NCBI RefSeq assembly: GCF_003391135.1
Contig: NZ_CP031455.1
Location: forward strand, 3,813,001-3,877,000
Origin: Streptoverticillium olivoreticuli subsp. olivoreticuli
GTDB taxonomy: Bacteria; Actinomycetota; Actinomycetes; Streptomycetales; Streptomycetaceae
Length of the DNA: 64,000 nucleotides
Direction: 5' to 3'
A program made the translations under genes and the position numbers. Under the pieces are notes generated by a model. That model searched no databases. It was given only the letters and a program-made list of their open reading frames with translations, and had not been told where the DNA came from. This document shows, piece after piece, positions 26,001 to 35,794 of this stretch (position 1 is the first letter of the stretch; every line of letters starts with the position of its first letter).

Positions 26001-26882
26001 GGCGACCTTGCGGCGGCCGCGCGTACGGGCCGGGGCGGTCTCGGCGGCGGCCTCGGGCTCGGCGACACGGCGGCGCGTACGGCGGCCGCGGGTCTCGGCG
26101 ACCGGCGCCTCCTCCTCGGCCGGGGCGGCCTCCGCGGGCTCCTCGACGACCGGCTCGGCGGCCTGCGGGGCACCGGCGGGCGCGGTGGCCTTACGGGTGG
26201 CACGACGGCGCGCGCGGGGGGCGGGAGCGGCCGGGATCTCCTCGGCGGCCTCCACCTCCTCCTCGGCCTCCGCGTCCTCGACGGGCGCGGGGACCTCGAC
26301 CACGGTCTCGACGGTCTGCGGGGCACCGGCCGGGGCGGTCGCCTTGCGGGTGGCGCGACGGCGGGTGCGGGCGGCAGGCGCGGCCTCCGCGACGGGCGCC
26401 TCGGGCTCGACCTCGGTCGTCACGGGCGCCTCAGGCGCCTCGGCGACCTGCTCGGCGGCCTGCGGGGCACCGGCGGGCGCGGTGGCCTTGCGGGTGGCGC
26501 GGCGGCGCGTACGGGCCGGCTTGGCGTCCTCGACGGCCTCGGTGTCGGCGGCCACGACGGCGGCCGGGACCTCGGGGGTCTCCTCGACGGCCGGCTCGGC
26601 CGTACGGGGGGCGCCCGCCGGAGCCGTCGCCTTGCGGGTGGCACGGCGGCGGGGGCGCGCGGGGGTGGCCGGCGCGTCGGTGGCGGCCGGGGCCTCGGCG
26701 GCGGGTGCCGGTGCGGCGGACTGCGCCTCGGCGGCGGGGGCCGTCACGGACTGCTGTGCGCCTCCGTCGCCCGCCGACGGCGGGCCGGCGGGGCGGGACG
26801 CCGCACGGCGGCGGCGTCGGGGCGGCAGCGTGTCTCCAGGACCGCTGTCGGAGTGGTTGGCGGGCTCAATGGGTTCGAGCAT
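23025..26882 (-). CDS. rne: Ribonuclease E/G with long disordered N- and C-terminal tails
   Basis: 1285 residues from the ATG at 26880-26882; the open frame to 27005 is Arg-rich and lacks a good start. The catalytic core lies at about residues 565-985: ITEAEFLARREAVERVMVV, an S1 domain (TSYVGNVYLGKVQNVLPSM), the metal-binding aspartates in VVVDVNTGKFTG and IVVIDFIDMVLEANRD, and the Zn-link cysteines in EPCVHCNGRG. The ~560-residue N-terminal and ~300-residue C-terminal regions are Ala/Glu/Arg-rich. They contain six copies of RRRATRKATAPAGAP, starting at residues 78, 126, 174, 225, 1082 and (degenerate) 1153. The last ~60 residues are a histone-H1-like Lys/Ala/Thr run. Streptomyces RNase E (RNase ES) is known to have this size and to carry its scaffold on both sides of the core. 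It processes rRNA and mRNA. Confidence 0.95.
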   Translation of the reverse strand: MLEPIEPANHSDSGPGDTLPPRRRRRAASRPAGPPSAGDGGAQQSVTAPAAEAQSAAPAPAAEAPAATDAPATPARPRRRATRKATAPAGAPRTAEPAVEETPEVPAAVVAADTEAVEDAKPARTRRRATRKATAPAGAPQAAEQVAEAPEAPVTTEVEPEAPVAEAAPAARTRRRATRKATAPAGAPQTVETVVEVPAPVEDAEAEEEVEAAEEIPAAPAPRARRRATRKATAPAGAPQAAEPVVEEPAEAAPAEEEAPVAETRGRRTRRRVAEPEAAAETAPARTRGRRKVATGDAEAAAAALEAAKAESRAREAATEVPAEQAEAPARGRRRAVRPPTAVFQAPVFTEPMFQTPETAAAAAAAFVPEEEPEPEQAEPAAEAAQPATGSRRRRRRRGEPAEVEQAVAEEIVPAVAEEAEGEEAEEAEAAHDEEESDRPSRRRRRGGRRRRRGEAGDVEAEAAEEEAEEAEAAEEEQEEAYGEESGAGSAGSRRRRRRRRRSGDAAEAEVGEGDPERTVVKVREPRKREEREPGTGFDEVQSIKGSTRMEAKKQRRREGREQGRRRVPIITEAEFLARREAVERVMVVRQSGERTQIGVLEDNVLVEHYVNKEQATSYVGNVYLGKVQNVLPSMEAAFVDIGKGRNAVLYAGEVNFEALGMGNGPRRIETALKSGQSVLVQVTKDPIGHKGARLTSQVSLPGRYLVYVPEGSMTGISRKLPDTERARLKQILKKIVPEDAGVIVRTAAEGASEEELARDVQRLQAQWEEIQQRAKSGNAPTLLYGEPDMTVRVVRDIFNEDFSKVIVSGEGAWETIHGYVSHVAPDLTDRLQKWTSDVDVFATYRIDEQLMKALDRKVWLPSGGSLVIDRTEAMVVVDVNTGKFTGQGGNLEETVTKNNLEAAEEIVRQLRLRDLGGIVVIDFIDMVLEANRDLVLRRLLECLGRDRTKHQVAEVTSLGLVQMTRKRVGQGLLESFSEPCVHCNGRGVIVHMDQPTSVGGGGGGKRGKKKGKGQPHEHEHDHVTAEAAEQAEVEADAEAPELEPVAVTEAELQPSVGGDEEWFGSPAEARAAAGSRGGRTRRRATRKATAPAGAPKAAAEPEIVVETAAPAEPVVEPVAAEPVAEPVVEAVVEAAPAEAPVEAAPAAPARPRRRVTRRASAPAGSPAAAEEAAVVVVTAPAAPAAEPEPAPAPVEPEAVTEPVAEDGTEAEETPAPAKKTARKTAAKKAPAKKAAATKKTAAKKTTTAKKTTAKKTATKTAAKKAPAKKTAKKAATAPAASAED

Positions 26883-27104
26883 GCGGGCGGTTCTCCCGTC
26901 ACGCTCCCGGGCGCCGTGCCTTGGTCCGGCCCGGCGGTCCGCGTGATGTGCGCGGTACCGCCGTCCGGGGCGCGGTCGCCGCACGGGAGCTGTCGTCTCG
27001 CTCACCGGGTCCGAAATGTCGGCACCGGCGAAAGTCTCCTGGTCAGTGCGCCTGCCGGACCCGGGTGGCTCCCTGGTGGACCGGCGGCGCGGCGACGGCC
27101 GTCC

Positions 27105-27938
27105 TTACACAGAACCTTCCGGCACCTGCGCGGCACCGGCGCTCTGTCCGGCGGCCGTGGTTGATGCGGCCGGGGAAGCGTCGCGGTCGGGCGCGAGCGG
27201 GTCGGTCACCGTGCCGGACTCCTCATCGAGCAGCCCCTGCGCCAGCCTGGTCACCGCAGCGGGGACCGGCGGCGCCAGGTCGGCCGTAGCGCGGAGACCG
27301 GACAGGACGTCGTCGGGTCGAACGGCAGGTGTCAAGTGCCGAACAACCAGCCGCAGTATCGCACAGGCACCGTCGCCGGGCCTATCGGCCGGAGCGTCGA
27401 GGGCCTCGAGTCGGACCACCGCGGCGCGCGTGTCGAAGGTGCGCAACCCATTTTTCGTGCGGCGCTGGACCTCGACGGTCTCCGCCGCGAGAAAGGCCGC
27501 CACGGCGCGCTCGGCGTCCGCGACCTCGACGCCGTCCAGCCGCAGCTCCCAGACGGAAGCCTCCAGCCGGTCGGCGAAGGAGGAGGTGTGCGCCTCCACC
27601 GCGTCCGTGATGTCGAGCCCGTCCGGCAGCGACTCGTCGAGCAGCTCGCGCAGCTGCTGCGGGTCACGGACCTCGGCGAGCTGGATCTCCAGGAACTCGG
27701 CCTCACTGCCCGTGCCGGTGGGGGCGGCGTTGGCGTACGACACCTTGGGGTGCGGGGTGAAACCGGCCGAGTACGCCATGGGCACCTCGGCGCGGCGCAG
27801 GGCCCGCTCGAAGGCGCGCTGGAAATCGCGGTGGCTGGTGAACCGGAGGCGGCCGCGCTTGGTGTAGCGCAGACGAATGCGCTGCACCGCGGGTGCGGGC
27901 GGCGGGCCTTCGGGCTGTCGCTTGCCCAGGGGTTCCAT
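27105..27938 (-). CDS. TIGR03936/DUF2344 radical-SAM-associated protein
   Basis: 277 residues from the ATG at 27936-27938. The DUF2344 domain is clear: RIRLRYTKRGRLRFTSHRD, FERALRRAEVPMAYSAGFT, PHPKVSYANAAPTGTGSEAE and SVWELRLDGVEV. The C-terminal ~60 residues are polar and disordered. The domain often occurs next to, or fused with, the TIGR03960 radical SAM protein encoded just upstream here, and the pair is presumed to work together; the reaction is unknown. The start is uncertain: ATG 27938 has AAGGAG directly abutting it (too close), GTG 27887 starts at the conserved core without a ribosome site, and ATG 27983 is further upstream. Confidence 0.85.
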   Translation of the reverse strand: MEPLGKRQPEGPPPAPAVQRIRLRYTKRGRLRFTSHRDFQRAFERALRRAEVPMAYSAGFTPHPKVSYANAAPTGTGSEAEFLEIQLAEVRDPQQLRELLDESLPDGLDITDAVEAHTSSFADRLEASVWELRLDGVEVADAERAVAAFLAAETVEVQRRTKNGLRTFDTRAAVVRLEALDAPADRPGDGACAILRLVVRHLTPAVRPDDVLSGLRATADLAPPVPAAVTRLAQGLLDEESGTVTDPLAPDRDASPAASTTAAGQSAGAAQVPEGSV

Positions 27939-28031
27939 CTCCTTGTTGCAGAGCCGCACAGAAGTGCAGCCCTTGACGTTCATGAGGGAACGGACCGCGG
28001 CAGTGGGCCTTCGAGCTGTTGCCTGCCCAGT

Positions 28032-28061
28032 CGGATCACCCCCGCCTGCGCGGGGAAACGG
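28032..28061. repeat. Lone type I-E-like CRISPR repeat unit
   Basis: The 30 bases contain GGATCACCCCCGCCTGCGCG followed by GGGAAACGG. They have the layout of a Streptomyces type I-E repeat: GGATCAC start, CCCCGC/GCGGGG stem with a four-base loop, GGGGAAA end. No second copy, spacer series or cas gene is seen. It lies in the 176-base gap between the radical SAM pair, inside an 11-bp inverted repeat (GGAACGGACCG 27987-27997; CGGTCCGTTCC 28059-28069). Confidence 0.45.
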
Positions 28062-28114
28062 TCCGTTCCGTTACTCAGCCTACTTGGCGGCGCGGGACGA
28101 CGCCGCCGGCGCTC

Positions 28115-30040
<1,926 letters not shown>

Positions 30041-30142
30041 ACGAACCTTCGTGAGCTGACAGGGGTGACCCTCAAGGCTAACGCAGCCGTGGTCACCCCT
30101 CTGCACAGCGATCTTGAAGGCGACGGGCCGCCCGGGAGGCGG

Positions 30143-31681
30143 TCACGCCCCCAGCGCCTCGCGGTACCGCTTGCGCGACACCTTCCGCCACAGCCCCGGC
30201 AGCTCCCGCTCGTCTTCGGCCGCGCGCCGCTCCTCCCGGCCGTACAGGAGTCCGAGTGTGAAGGTGCTCTCGCCCGCGGCGTGCGCCTCGGCCGCGAGCG
30301 TGCGCAGGGCGGTGCGCGCCATGACGCTGTCCTGGTGGTCGCCGAGCAGGGTCTGTACGGACTTCATGCGCTCGGCGAACCGTTTCGCCGGTTTCCCCAG
30401 CGCCGACTGCGCCGCCTCCGCGGCGTAGCGGACGCGCTTGGCGGCCTTGCGGGCGTCGTGCAGGACGGTGTCGCGCTCGGGGCCCGGCCCGGTGGTGAGG
30501 GCGTGCTCGACTCGGGCGGCGAGGCGTCCGTAGTCGCGCAGGACGGCCCCGGCCAGTACGTCGCCGGGCGGCAGGGCGGCGGCGGGGAGCAGGGGCGGGT
30601 CCGCGAGGAGGGCGTCGAGGGTGTCCAGGAGCGTGAGGTAGCGGTCGCCGTCGAGGAGCGCGGCGAGGCGCTTGCGGGCGCCCTTGCCGCGGCCCGCCGC
30701 GGCACCGCGGAGCCTCGCGCGCACGGGCCCGAGGACGAGCGTGCCGTCCACCTCGGACAGCCGCTCGGACAGCCGCTCGGCGAGCACTTCGCGGTCGCGG
30801 TCGACGCCGAGTTCGGCGGCGAGCCACTTGAGTTCCTCGCCGATCGGGTCGGTGGCCTTCCGGTCGAGGACCTTGCCGTACGTGTGGAAGGCGCTGCGGA
30901 GCCGGCGGGTGGCGACCCTCATCTGGTGGACGGAGTCCTCGGCGCGGCCGCGGACGGCGGGGTCGAGGGCGAGGAGGGCGTCGGTCTGTTCGCGGACGTA
31001 CGCGAGGACGTGGTCACCGGCGGTGGGTTCCGCGGGCTTCCCCGGTCTCCTCCGCGCGGCCTTCGGCGGTGCGGGGTCGGTCTCCTCCAGGGCCCTGGCC
31101 AGCTTGGAGGGGGCCTTCGACGGGCAGAGCCCGGCCTTGCGCAGGCGCCGCTCCACGGTGTCGAGGAAGGCCGGATCGGCACCCTCGCCGAGCTCGACCT
31201 CGACCTCCGTCCAGCGGGCGGTGCGGCCGCCGCGGGTGAGCCGGTCGGCGGTGACCGCGTCCTCGCTCGCCTCGGCGAGGAGGGTCCCGTCGCCGTCGAA
31301 CAGCTGCCGCACCGTACGGCGGGAGACGATGCGCACCAGCGGGGTCAGGTCGGCGCGGCGGATCCGGGAGCGCACGAGGTCGGTGAGGGCGCGCGGCACG
31401 GCCGGGGAGAGGGGCGCGCGGATCTCGTCGCGCACGCCGGGGGCGACGGGGAGCTTGAGGTGCCAGCCCGCGTCCTTTCCGCCGGTGCGGCGGCGCAGGG
31501 TGATGTGCGCGCCGGCCAGTCGGCGGTCCTCGGTGTCGTAGTAGACGGCGTCGAGCTTCTGCGTCCCTTGGTCGGTGACGGTCGCCACGCCTTTGACACG
31601 GCGGAGGTCGGGCAGCCGGGCCTTGCCCGTACCGTCGCCGGGTTCGTACTTCCGCTCGATCTCTCGCACGGTGTCCGCCAT
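30143..31681 (-). CDS. CYTH and CHAD domain-containing protein
   Basis: 512 residues. The N-terminal CYTH domain (about 1-210) begins with the signature VREIERKYEP (ExExK) and continues with YYDTEDRRLAGAHITLRRR, WHLKLPV and WTEVEVELGEG, the charged tunnel residues of triphosphate-binding enzymes. A linker is followed by a helical CHAD domain (about 225-512) rich in His and Arg: SVHQMRVATRRLRSAFHTY, LKWLAAELGVDRDREVL, HDARKAAKRVRYAAEAA and LQTLLGDHQDSVMA-like segments. CYTH proteins act on triphosphates or polyphosphate, and CHAD domains bind polyphosphate granules (family knowledge). A polyphosphate role is therefore likely. It is monocistronic or co-transcribed with the radical SAM gene 102 bases downstream. 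Confidence 0.92.
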   Translation of the reverse strand: MADTVREIERKYEPGDGTGKARLPDLRRVKGVATVTDQGTQKLDAVYYDTEDRRLAGAHITLRRRTGGKDAGWHLKLPVAPGVRDEIRAPLSPAVPRALTDLVRSRIRRADLTPLVRIVSRRTVRQLFDGDGTLLAEASEDAVTADRLTRGGRTARWTEVEVELGEGADPAFLDTVERRLRKAGLCPSKAPSKLARALEETDPAPPKAARRRPGKPAEPTAGDHVLAYVREQTDALLALDPAVRGRAEDSVHQMRVATRRLRSAFHTYGKVLDRKATDPIGEELKWLAAELGVDRDREVLAERLSERLSEVDGTLVLGPVRARLRGAAAGRGKGARKRLAALLDGDRYLTLLDTLDALLADPPLLPAAALPPGDVLAGAVLRDYGRLAARVEHALTTGPGPERDTVLHDARKAAKRVRYAAEAAQSALGKPAKRFAERMKSVQTLLGDHQDSVMARTALRTLAAEAHAAGESTFTLGLLYGREERRAAEDERELPGLWRKVSRKRYREALGA

Positions 31682-31764
31682 ATGGCGAATCTAACCCTTG
31701 GTCGCCCCTCTGGGCAGGGCTTGTCGGTGGCCCGGCTGGTTATGGATGTGCGAGCGGTGGTTTT

Positions 31765-32964
31765 TCACGCCGACATCGGGCGCTGGACCTTGATCGACTG
31801 GAGGAGTCCGATCGCGATCCACGCCGCGAACATCGACGAGCCGCCGTAGGAGACGAAGGGCAGCGGCAGGCCCGTCACCGGCATGATCCCCAGCGTCATC
31901 CCGATGTTCTCGAACGCCTGGAAGGCGAACCAGGCGATTATCCCGGCCGCGACGATCGTCCCGTACAGCTCCGTCGTCTCGCGTGCGATCCGGCACGCGC
32001 GCCACAGCACGACCCCGACGAGGAAGATGATCGCGCCCGCGCCGACGAAGCCGAGCTCCTCCCCCGCGACGGTGAAGATGAAGTCGGTCTGTTGTTCGGG
32101 CACGAACTGGCCGGTCGTCTGGGAGCCGTGGAAGAGCCCGGAGCCGGTGAGGCCGCCGGAACCGATGGCGATGCGGGCCTGGTTGGTGTTGTAGCCGACG
32201 CCGGAGGGGTCGAGCGCGGGGTTGGCAAAGGCGGCGAAGCGGTTGATCTGGTACTCGTCGAGGACGCCGAGCTGCCAGACGAGGACACAGCCGAGGACGC
32301 CCGCGCCGAGCAGTCCGGCGACCCAGCGGTTGGAGGCGCCGGAGGCGAGCAGCACGGCGAGGACGATGACCACCAGCACCATCACGGAGCCGAGGTCGGG
32401 CATCAGCAGGATGACCAGGATCGGCAGGGCGGCGAGGCCGAGGGCCTGTACGACGGTGCGGTGGTCGGGGTGCGCCCGGTCGCCCGCGTCGACCTTGGCG
32501 GCCAGCAGCATCGCCATGCCGAGCGTGATGGTGATCTTGGTGAATTCGGACGGCTGGATGGAGAAGCCGCCGCCCAGCTGGATCCAGGAGCGGGCGCCGT
32601 TGATGGTCGCGCCCAGCGGGGTGAGCACGGCGGCGGTGAGCAGCACGGAGACGCCGTAGAGGATGGGGACGGCGCCGCGCAGGGCGCGGTGGCCGACCCA
32701 GACCGCGCCGATGGCGAGGCCGAGCCCGATGCCGGTGTTGAGGATGTTGCGGAGCAGGAAGTAGTACGGGTCGCCGTGGGTGAGCTCCTTGCGACCGCGG
32801 GTGGCGGAGTAGACGAGCAGGGTGCTGATGCCCGAGAGGGCGAGCGCGGCGAGCAGCATGACCCAGTCGAGGCGGCGGAGGACGGAGTCGCGGGCGGTGA
32901 GCGTGCCCCAGATGCCGCGCTCGGGGGTGTAGCGGCGGATCTTGTAGCCGCCGGTGGCGCTCAT
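31765..32964 (-). CDS. rodA: RodA/FtsW/SpoVE (SEDS) peptidoglycan polymerase
   Basis: 399 residues from the ATG at 32962-32964, which overlaps the PBP2 stop by four bases (ATGA). About ten transmembrane helices carry the SEDS signatures NGARSWIQLGGGFSIQPSEF, KITITLGMAMLLA, VILLMPDLGSVMVLVV (with the essential Asp in PDLGS), FIFTVAGEELGFVGAGAI and LPLPFVSYGGSSMFA. SEDS proteins polymerise lipid II together with a class B PBP; here that partner is the coupled gene upstream. In S. coelicolor this locus (sfr) is associated with sporulation. It is last of the mreBCD-pbp2-rodA cluster. Confidence 0.96.
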   Translation of the reverse strand: MSATGGYKIRRYTPERGIWGTLTARDSVLRRLDWVMLLAALALSGISTLLVYSATRGRKELTHGDPYYFLLRNILNTGIGLGLAIGAVWVGHRALRGAVPILYGVSVLLTAAVLTPLGATINGARSWIQLGGGFSIQPSEFTKITITLGMAMLLAAKVDAGDRAHPDHRTVVQALGLAALPILVILLMPDLGSVMVLVVIVLAVLLASGASNRWVAGLLGAGVLGCVLVWQLGVLDEYQINRFAAFANPALDPSGVGYNTNQARIAIGSGGLTGSGLFHGSQTTGQFVPEQQTDFIFTVAGEELGFVGAGAIIFLVGVVLWRACRIARETTELYGTIVAAGIIAWFAFQAFENIGMTLGIMPVTGLPLPFVSYGGSSMFAAWIAIGLLQSIKVQRPMSA

Positions 32965-35096
32965 TGCTGCTTGTCCTCCTTCCGGGCGGGCGGGGAGGGC
33001 ACGTCGATCTTCTGGGCCTCGATCGTGCCGTCCTTCTCGATCCTGGGGAGTCCGCTCTCGGGGTGCGGCAGCAGGGCCTTGCCCGGGTCGATCCTGCCCT
33101 TCTCGTCGACGCCGTAGAGCGCGTTGTAGATGTTGCGCACGGCGGGGCCGGAGGCGCCGGAGCCGGTGCCGCCCTGAGAGATCGTCATGACGACGGTGTA
33201 GTCCTGGGTGTACGTCGCGAACCACGAGGTGGTCTGCTTGCCGTAGACCTCGGCGGTGCCGGTCTTGGCGTGCATCGGGATGTCCTTCTGCGGCCAGCCC
33301 TCGAAGCGCCAGGCGGCGCTGCCGTTGGTGGCGACGCCGGCGAGCGCGCCGTCGAGCTGGTCGCGGGTCCTCTGGTCGAAGGGCAGCCTGCCGTGGGCCG
33401 TGGGCGCGATCTCCTGGACGCTCTTGCCGTCGGGGCTGACGATGGCCTTGCCGATGGTGGGGTTGTAGAGCGTGCCGCCGTTGCTGATGCCCGCGTAGAT
33501 GGTGGCCATCTGGATGGGGGTGACGAGGGTGTCGCCCTGGCCGATGGAGTAGTTGACGGAGTCACCGGCGCGCATCCGCATGCCGGACTCGCAGTTCTCC
33601 TTGGCGATCTTGGCGGCGTAGTCGTCGCCGCTGCTGCCGCCCTGCTTGCACCAGGTGTCCTTGTTGGCCTCCCAGTACCGCTTCTTCCACTCGCGGTCCG
33701 GGACCCGGCCCTTGACCTCGTTGGGGAGGTCGATGCCGGTCTCCTTGCCGAGGCCGAAGTCGTGGGCGGTGCGGTAGAACCAGTCCGCGGGGTGCTTGGG
33801 GTTGTTGCCGCCGTCCTTCTGCCACTGGCGGAAGGCCAGGTCGTAGAAGACGGTGTCGCAGGAGACCTCCAGCGCCCGGCCGAGGTTGATCGGGCCGTAG
33901 CCCTTGGACTCGAAGTTCTTGAAGACCTGGTTGCCGATGCTGTACGAGCTGGAGCAGTTGTAGTTGTCGGTGAAGGCGTATCCGGCCTTGACCGCGGCGG
34001 TGGCGGAGATGACCTTGAAGATCGAGCCGGGTGCCGCCTGCCCCTGGATGGCCCGGTTGAGCAGGGGGTAGTCGGAGTCCTTGCCGGTGAGCTGCCTGTA
34101 GTCCTTGGCGGAGATGCCGCCGACCCAGGCGTTGGGGTCGTAGGTGGGGTTGGAGGCCATGGCCACGACCCGGCCGGTCCTGGACTCCATCACCACGACG
34201 GCGCCGGCGTCGGCCTTGTAGTTGACGCCGGTGTTCTTGTCGAGCTCCTTGCGGGCGTCCTTCATCGCCTGGTCCAGTTCCCGTTCCGCTATGGCCTGCA
34301 CGCGGGCGTCGATGCTGGTGACGATGTTGGAGCCGGGCACGGCCTTGTCGCTCTTGGCCTTGCCGATGACGCGGCCGAGGTTGTCGACCTCGTAGCGGGT
34401 GACGCCCGCCTTGCCGCGCAGCTGGGTGTCGTACTGCCGCTCCAGACCGGAGCGGCCGACCTGGTCGGAGCGGAGCAGCGGGGCGGAGCCGGACTTCGTC
34501 TTGCTGATCTCGTCGTCGGTGACGGGGGAGAGATAGCCGAGCACCTGGGCGGTGTTGGAGCCGCCGGGCCCGGCGTAGCGGCGTACGGCCGTGGGTTCGG
34601 CGGTGACGCCGGGGAAGTCCTCCGCGCGCTCACGGATCTGCAGGGCCTGCTGGGTGGTGGCCTCGTCGGTGATGGGGATGGGCTGGTAGGGCGAGCCGGC
34701 CCAGCAGGGCTTGGGGGTCTTGGCGTCGCACAGCCGCACCTTGGCGGCGACGTCCTCGGGCCTGAGATTGAGGACCCCGGCGAGCCTGGCCAGGACGGCC
34801 TTGCCCCGGTCGTGCATCTTCAGCAGGTCGGTGCGGTTGGCGGAGACGACGAGGCGGGTCTCGTTGTCGGCGAGGGGCACGCCGCGGGCGTCCAGTATCG
34901 AGCCGCGGGTGGCGGGGGCGACGACCTGCTGGATGTGGTTGTCGGCGGCTTCGGCGGTGTACTGGTCGCCGTTGCGGATCTGGAGGTACCAAAGGCGCCC
35001 GCCGAGGGTGAGCAGGAGGGAGACGACGAGGATCTGGATGGTGACGAGGCGGATGGTGACGCGGGAGGTCCGCCCGGTCTCGGGAAGGTTGCTCAT
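32961..35096 (-). CDS. mrdA: Class B penicillin-binding protein 2 (MrdA type)
   Basis: 711 residues: a short cytoplasmic start, one N-terminal transmembrane helix (LVTIQILVVSLLLTLGGRLW), a PBP dimerisation domain (VAPATRGSILDARGVPLAD, SGLERQYDTQLRGKAG) and a transpeptidase domain. The catalytic triad motifs are APGSIFKV (SxxK, about residue 357), SVNYSIGQGD (SxN region) and HAKTGTAE (KTG, about 610). It cross-links peptidoglycan made by RodA, whose gene overlaps its stop codon by four bases. Two external cysteine pairs (RLCDAKTPKPCW; NCSSSY with SCDTVF) may form disulphides. The C terminus is a charged Pro/Lys tail. In the mre cluster it serves rod-type or spore-wall synthesis. Confidence 0.96.
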   Translation of the reverse strand: MSNLPETGRTSRVTIRLVTIQILVVSLLLTLGGRLWYLQIRNGDQYTAEAADNHIQQVVAPATRGSILDARGVPLADNETRLVVSANRTDLLKMHDRGKAVLARLAGVLNLRPEDVAAKVRLCDAKTPKPCWAGSPYQPIPITDEATTQQALQIRERAEDFPGVTAEPTAVRRYAGPGGSNTAQVLGYLSPVTDDEISKTKSGSAPLLRSDQVGRSGLERQYDTQLRGKAGVTRYEVDNLGRVIGKAKSDKAVPGSNIVTSIDARVQAIAERELDQAMKDARKELDKNTGVNYKADAGAVVVMESRTGRVVAMASNPTYDPNAWVGGISAKDYRQLTGKDSDYPLLNRAIQGQAAPGSIFKVISATAAVKAGYAFTDNYNCSSSYSIGNQVFKNFESKGYGPINLGRALEVSCDTVFYDLAFRQWQKDGGNNPKHPADWFYRTAHDFGLGKETGIDLPNEVKGRVPDREWKKRYWEANKDTWCKQGGSSGDDYAAKIAKENCESGMRMRAGDSVNYSIGQGDTLVTPIQMATIYAGISNGGTLYNPTIGKAIVSPDGKSVQEIAPTAHGRLPFDQRTRDQLDGALAGVATNGSAAWRFEGWPQKDIPMHAKTGTAEVYGKQTTSWFATYTQDYTVVMTISQGGTGSGASGPAVRNIYNALYGVDEKGRIDPGKALLPHPESGLPRIEKDGTIEAQKIDVPSPPARKEDKQQ

Positions 35097-35148
35097 GACG
35101 CCCCCTCAGCCGTCCGCGGGAGTTTCTTACGGATGGGTGCCGTGCCGG

Positions 35149-35790
35149 TCACAGCCGCCGGACCCCCTTGACGCGCCCCTGGCGCCGGACCGGCCTGCCG
35201 AAGAGGCCGCCGCGCTGGCCGCCGAGGCGGGAGAACGCGCCCTCGCCGCCGCCTCCCAGCGTGGCGGGGCCCTCGCCGGCGAGCGGGTCGTTCTCGGTGC
35301 GCCGGGCGAGCGCCATGATCAGCGGCACGGTGAAGGGTGCCAGCAGCAGGTCGTAGAGCGTGGCGGTGAGGACCAGGCCGGTCAGTCCCACGTGGCGGGC
35401 GGCGGTGTCGCCGACGAGGGAGCCGACGCCCGCGTAGAGCAGGGTGGAGCCGATGGCCGCGGCGACGACGACGAGCATGGGGACGGTGGCCGAGCGGAGC
35501 CGTCCGGACTCCGGCCTGACGAGGCCGACGAGATAGCCGATCACGCACAGCACGAGGGCGTACCGCCCGGTGGCGTGGTCGGCGGGCGGCGCCAGGTCGG
35601 CGAGCAGGCCCGCGCCGAAGCCGATGAGGGCGCCGCTGGTGTGGCCGTAGACGAGCGTGAGGCCGATGACGACGAGGAGCATCAGGTCGGGGACGGCGCC
35701 GGGGAGATGGAGCCGGGCGAGGACGGTCACCTGGACGACGAGGGCGATCACCACGAGCGCCGACGAGAGCAGGATCCGGTTGATGCGCAT
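35149..35790 (-). CDS. mreD: Rod shape-determining membrane protein MreD
   Basis: 213 residues, five to six hydrophobic helices. The start MRINRILLSSALVVIALVVQ, LPGAVPDLMLLVVIGLTLVY, ALIGFGAGLLADLAPP, LVLCVIGYLVGLVRPE and LAPFTVPLIMALARRTE fit MreD. The C-terminal ~45 residues are Gly/Arg-rich, longer than in rod-shaped model bacteria and probably cytoplasmic. It links MreC to RodA/PBP2. mreC ends four bases upstream and PBP2 begins 52 bases downstream. Confidence 0.93.
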   Translation of the reverse strand: MRINRILLSSALVVIALVVQVTVLARLHLPGAVPDLMLLVVIGLTLVYGHTSGALIGFGAGLLADLAPPADHATGRYALVLCVIGYLVGLVRPESGRLRSATVPMLVVVAAAIGSTLLYAGVGSLVGDTAARHVGLTGLVLTATLYDLLLAPFTVPLIMALARRTENDPLAGEGPATLGGGGEGAFSRLGGQRGGLFGRPVRRQGRVKGVRRL

Positions 35791-35794
35791 CGGT

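Noticed and set aside
22359..27164. 1601-codon rightward open frame opposite RNase E, rpmA and rplU
   Set aside because: It is the antisense shadow of high-GC coding sequence: Leu/Gly/Arg runs, no domains, and it covers three well-supported leftward genes.
28032..28061. A CRISPR array
   Set aside because: Only one repeat-like unit, no second repeat, spacer or cas gene nearby; kept only as a lone repeat-like element.
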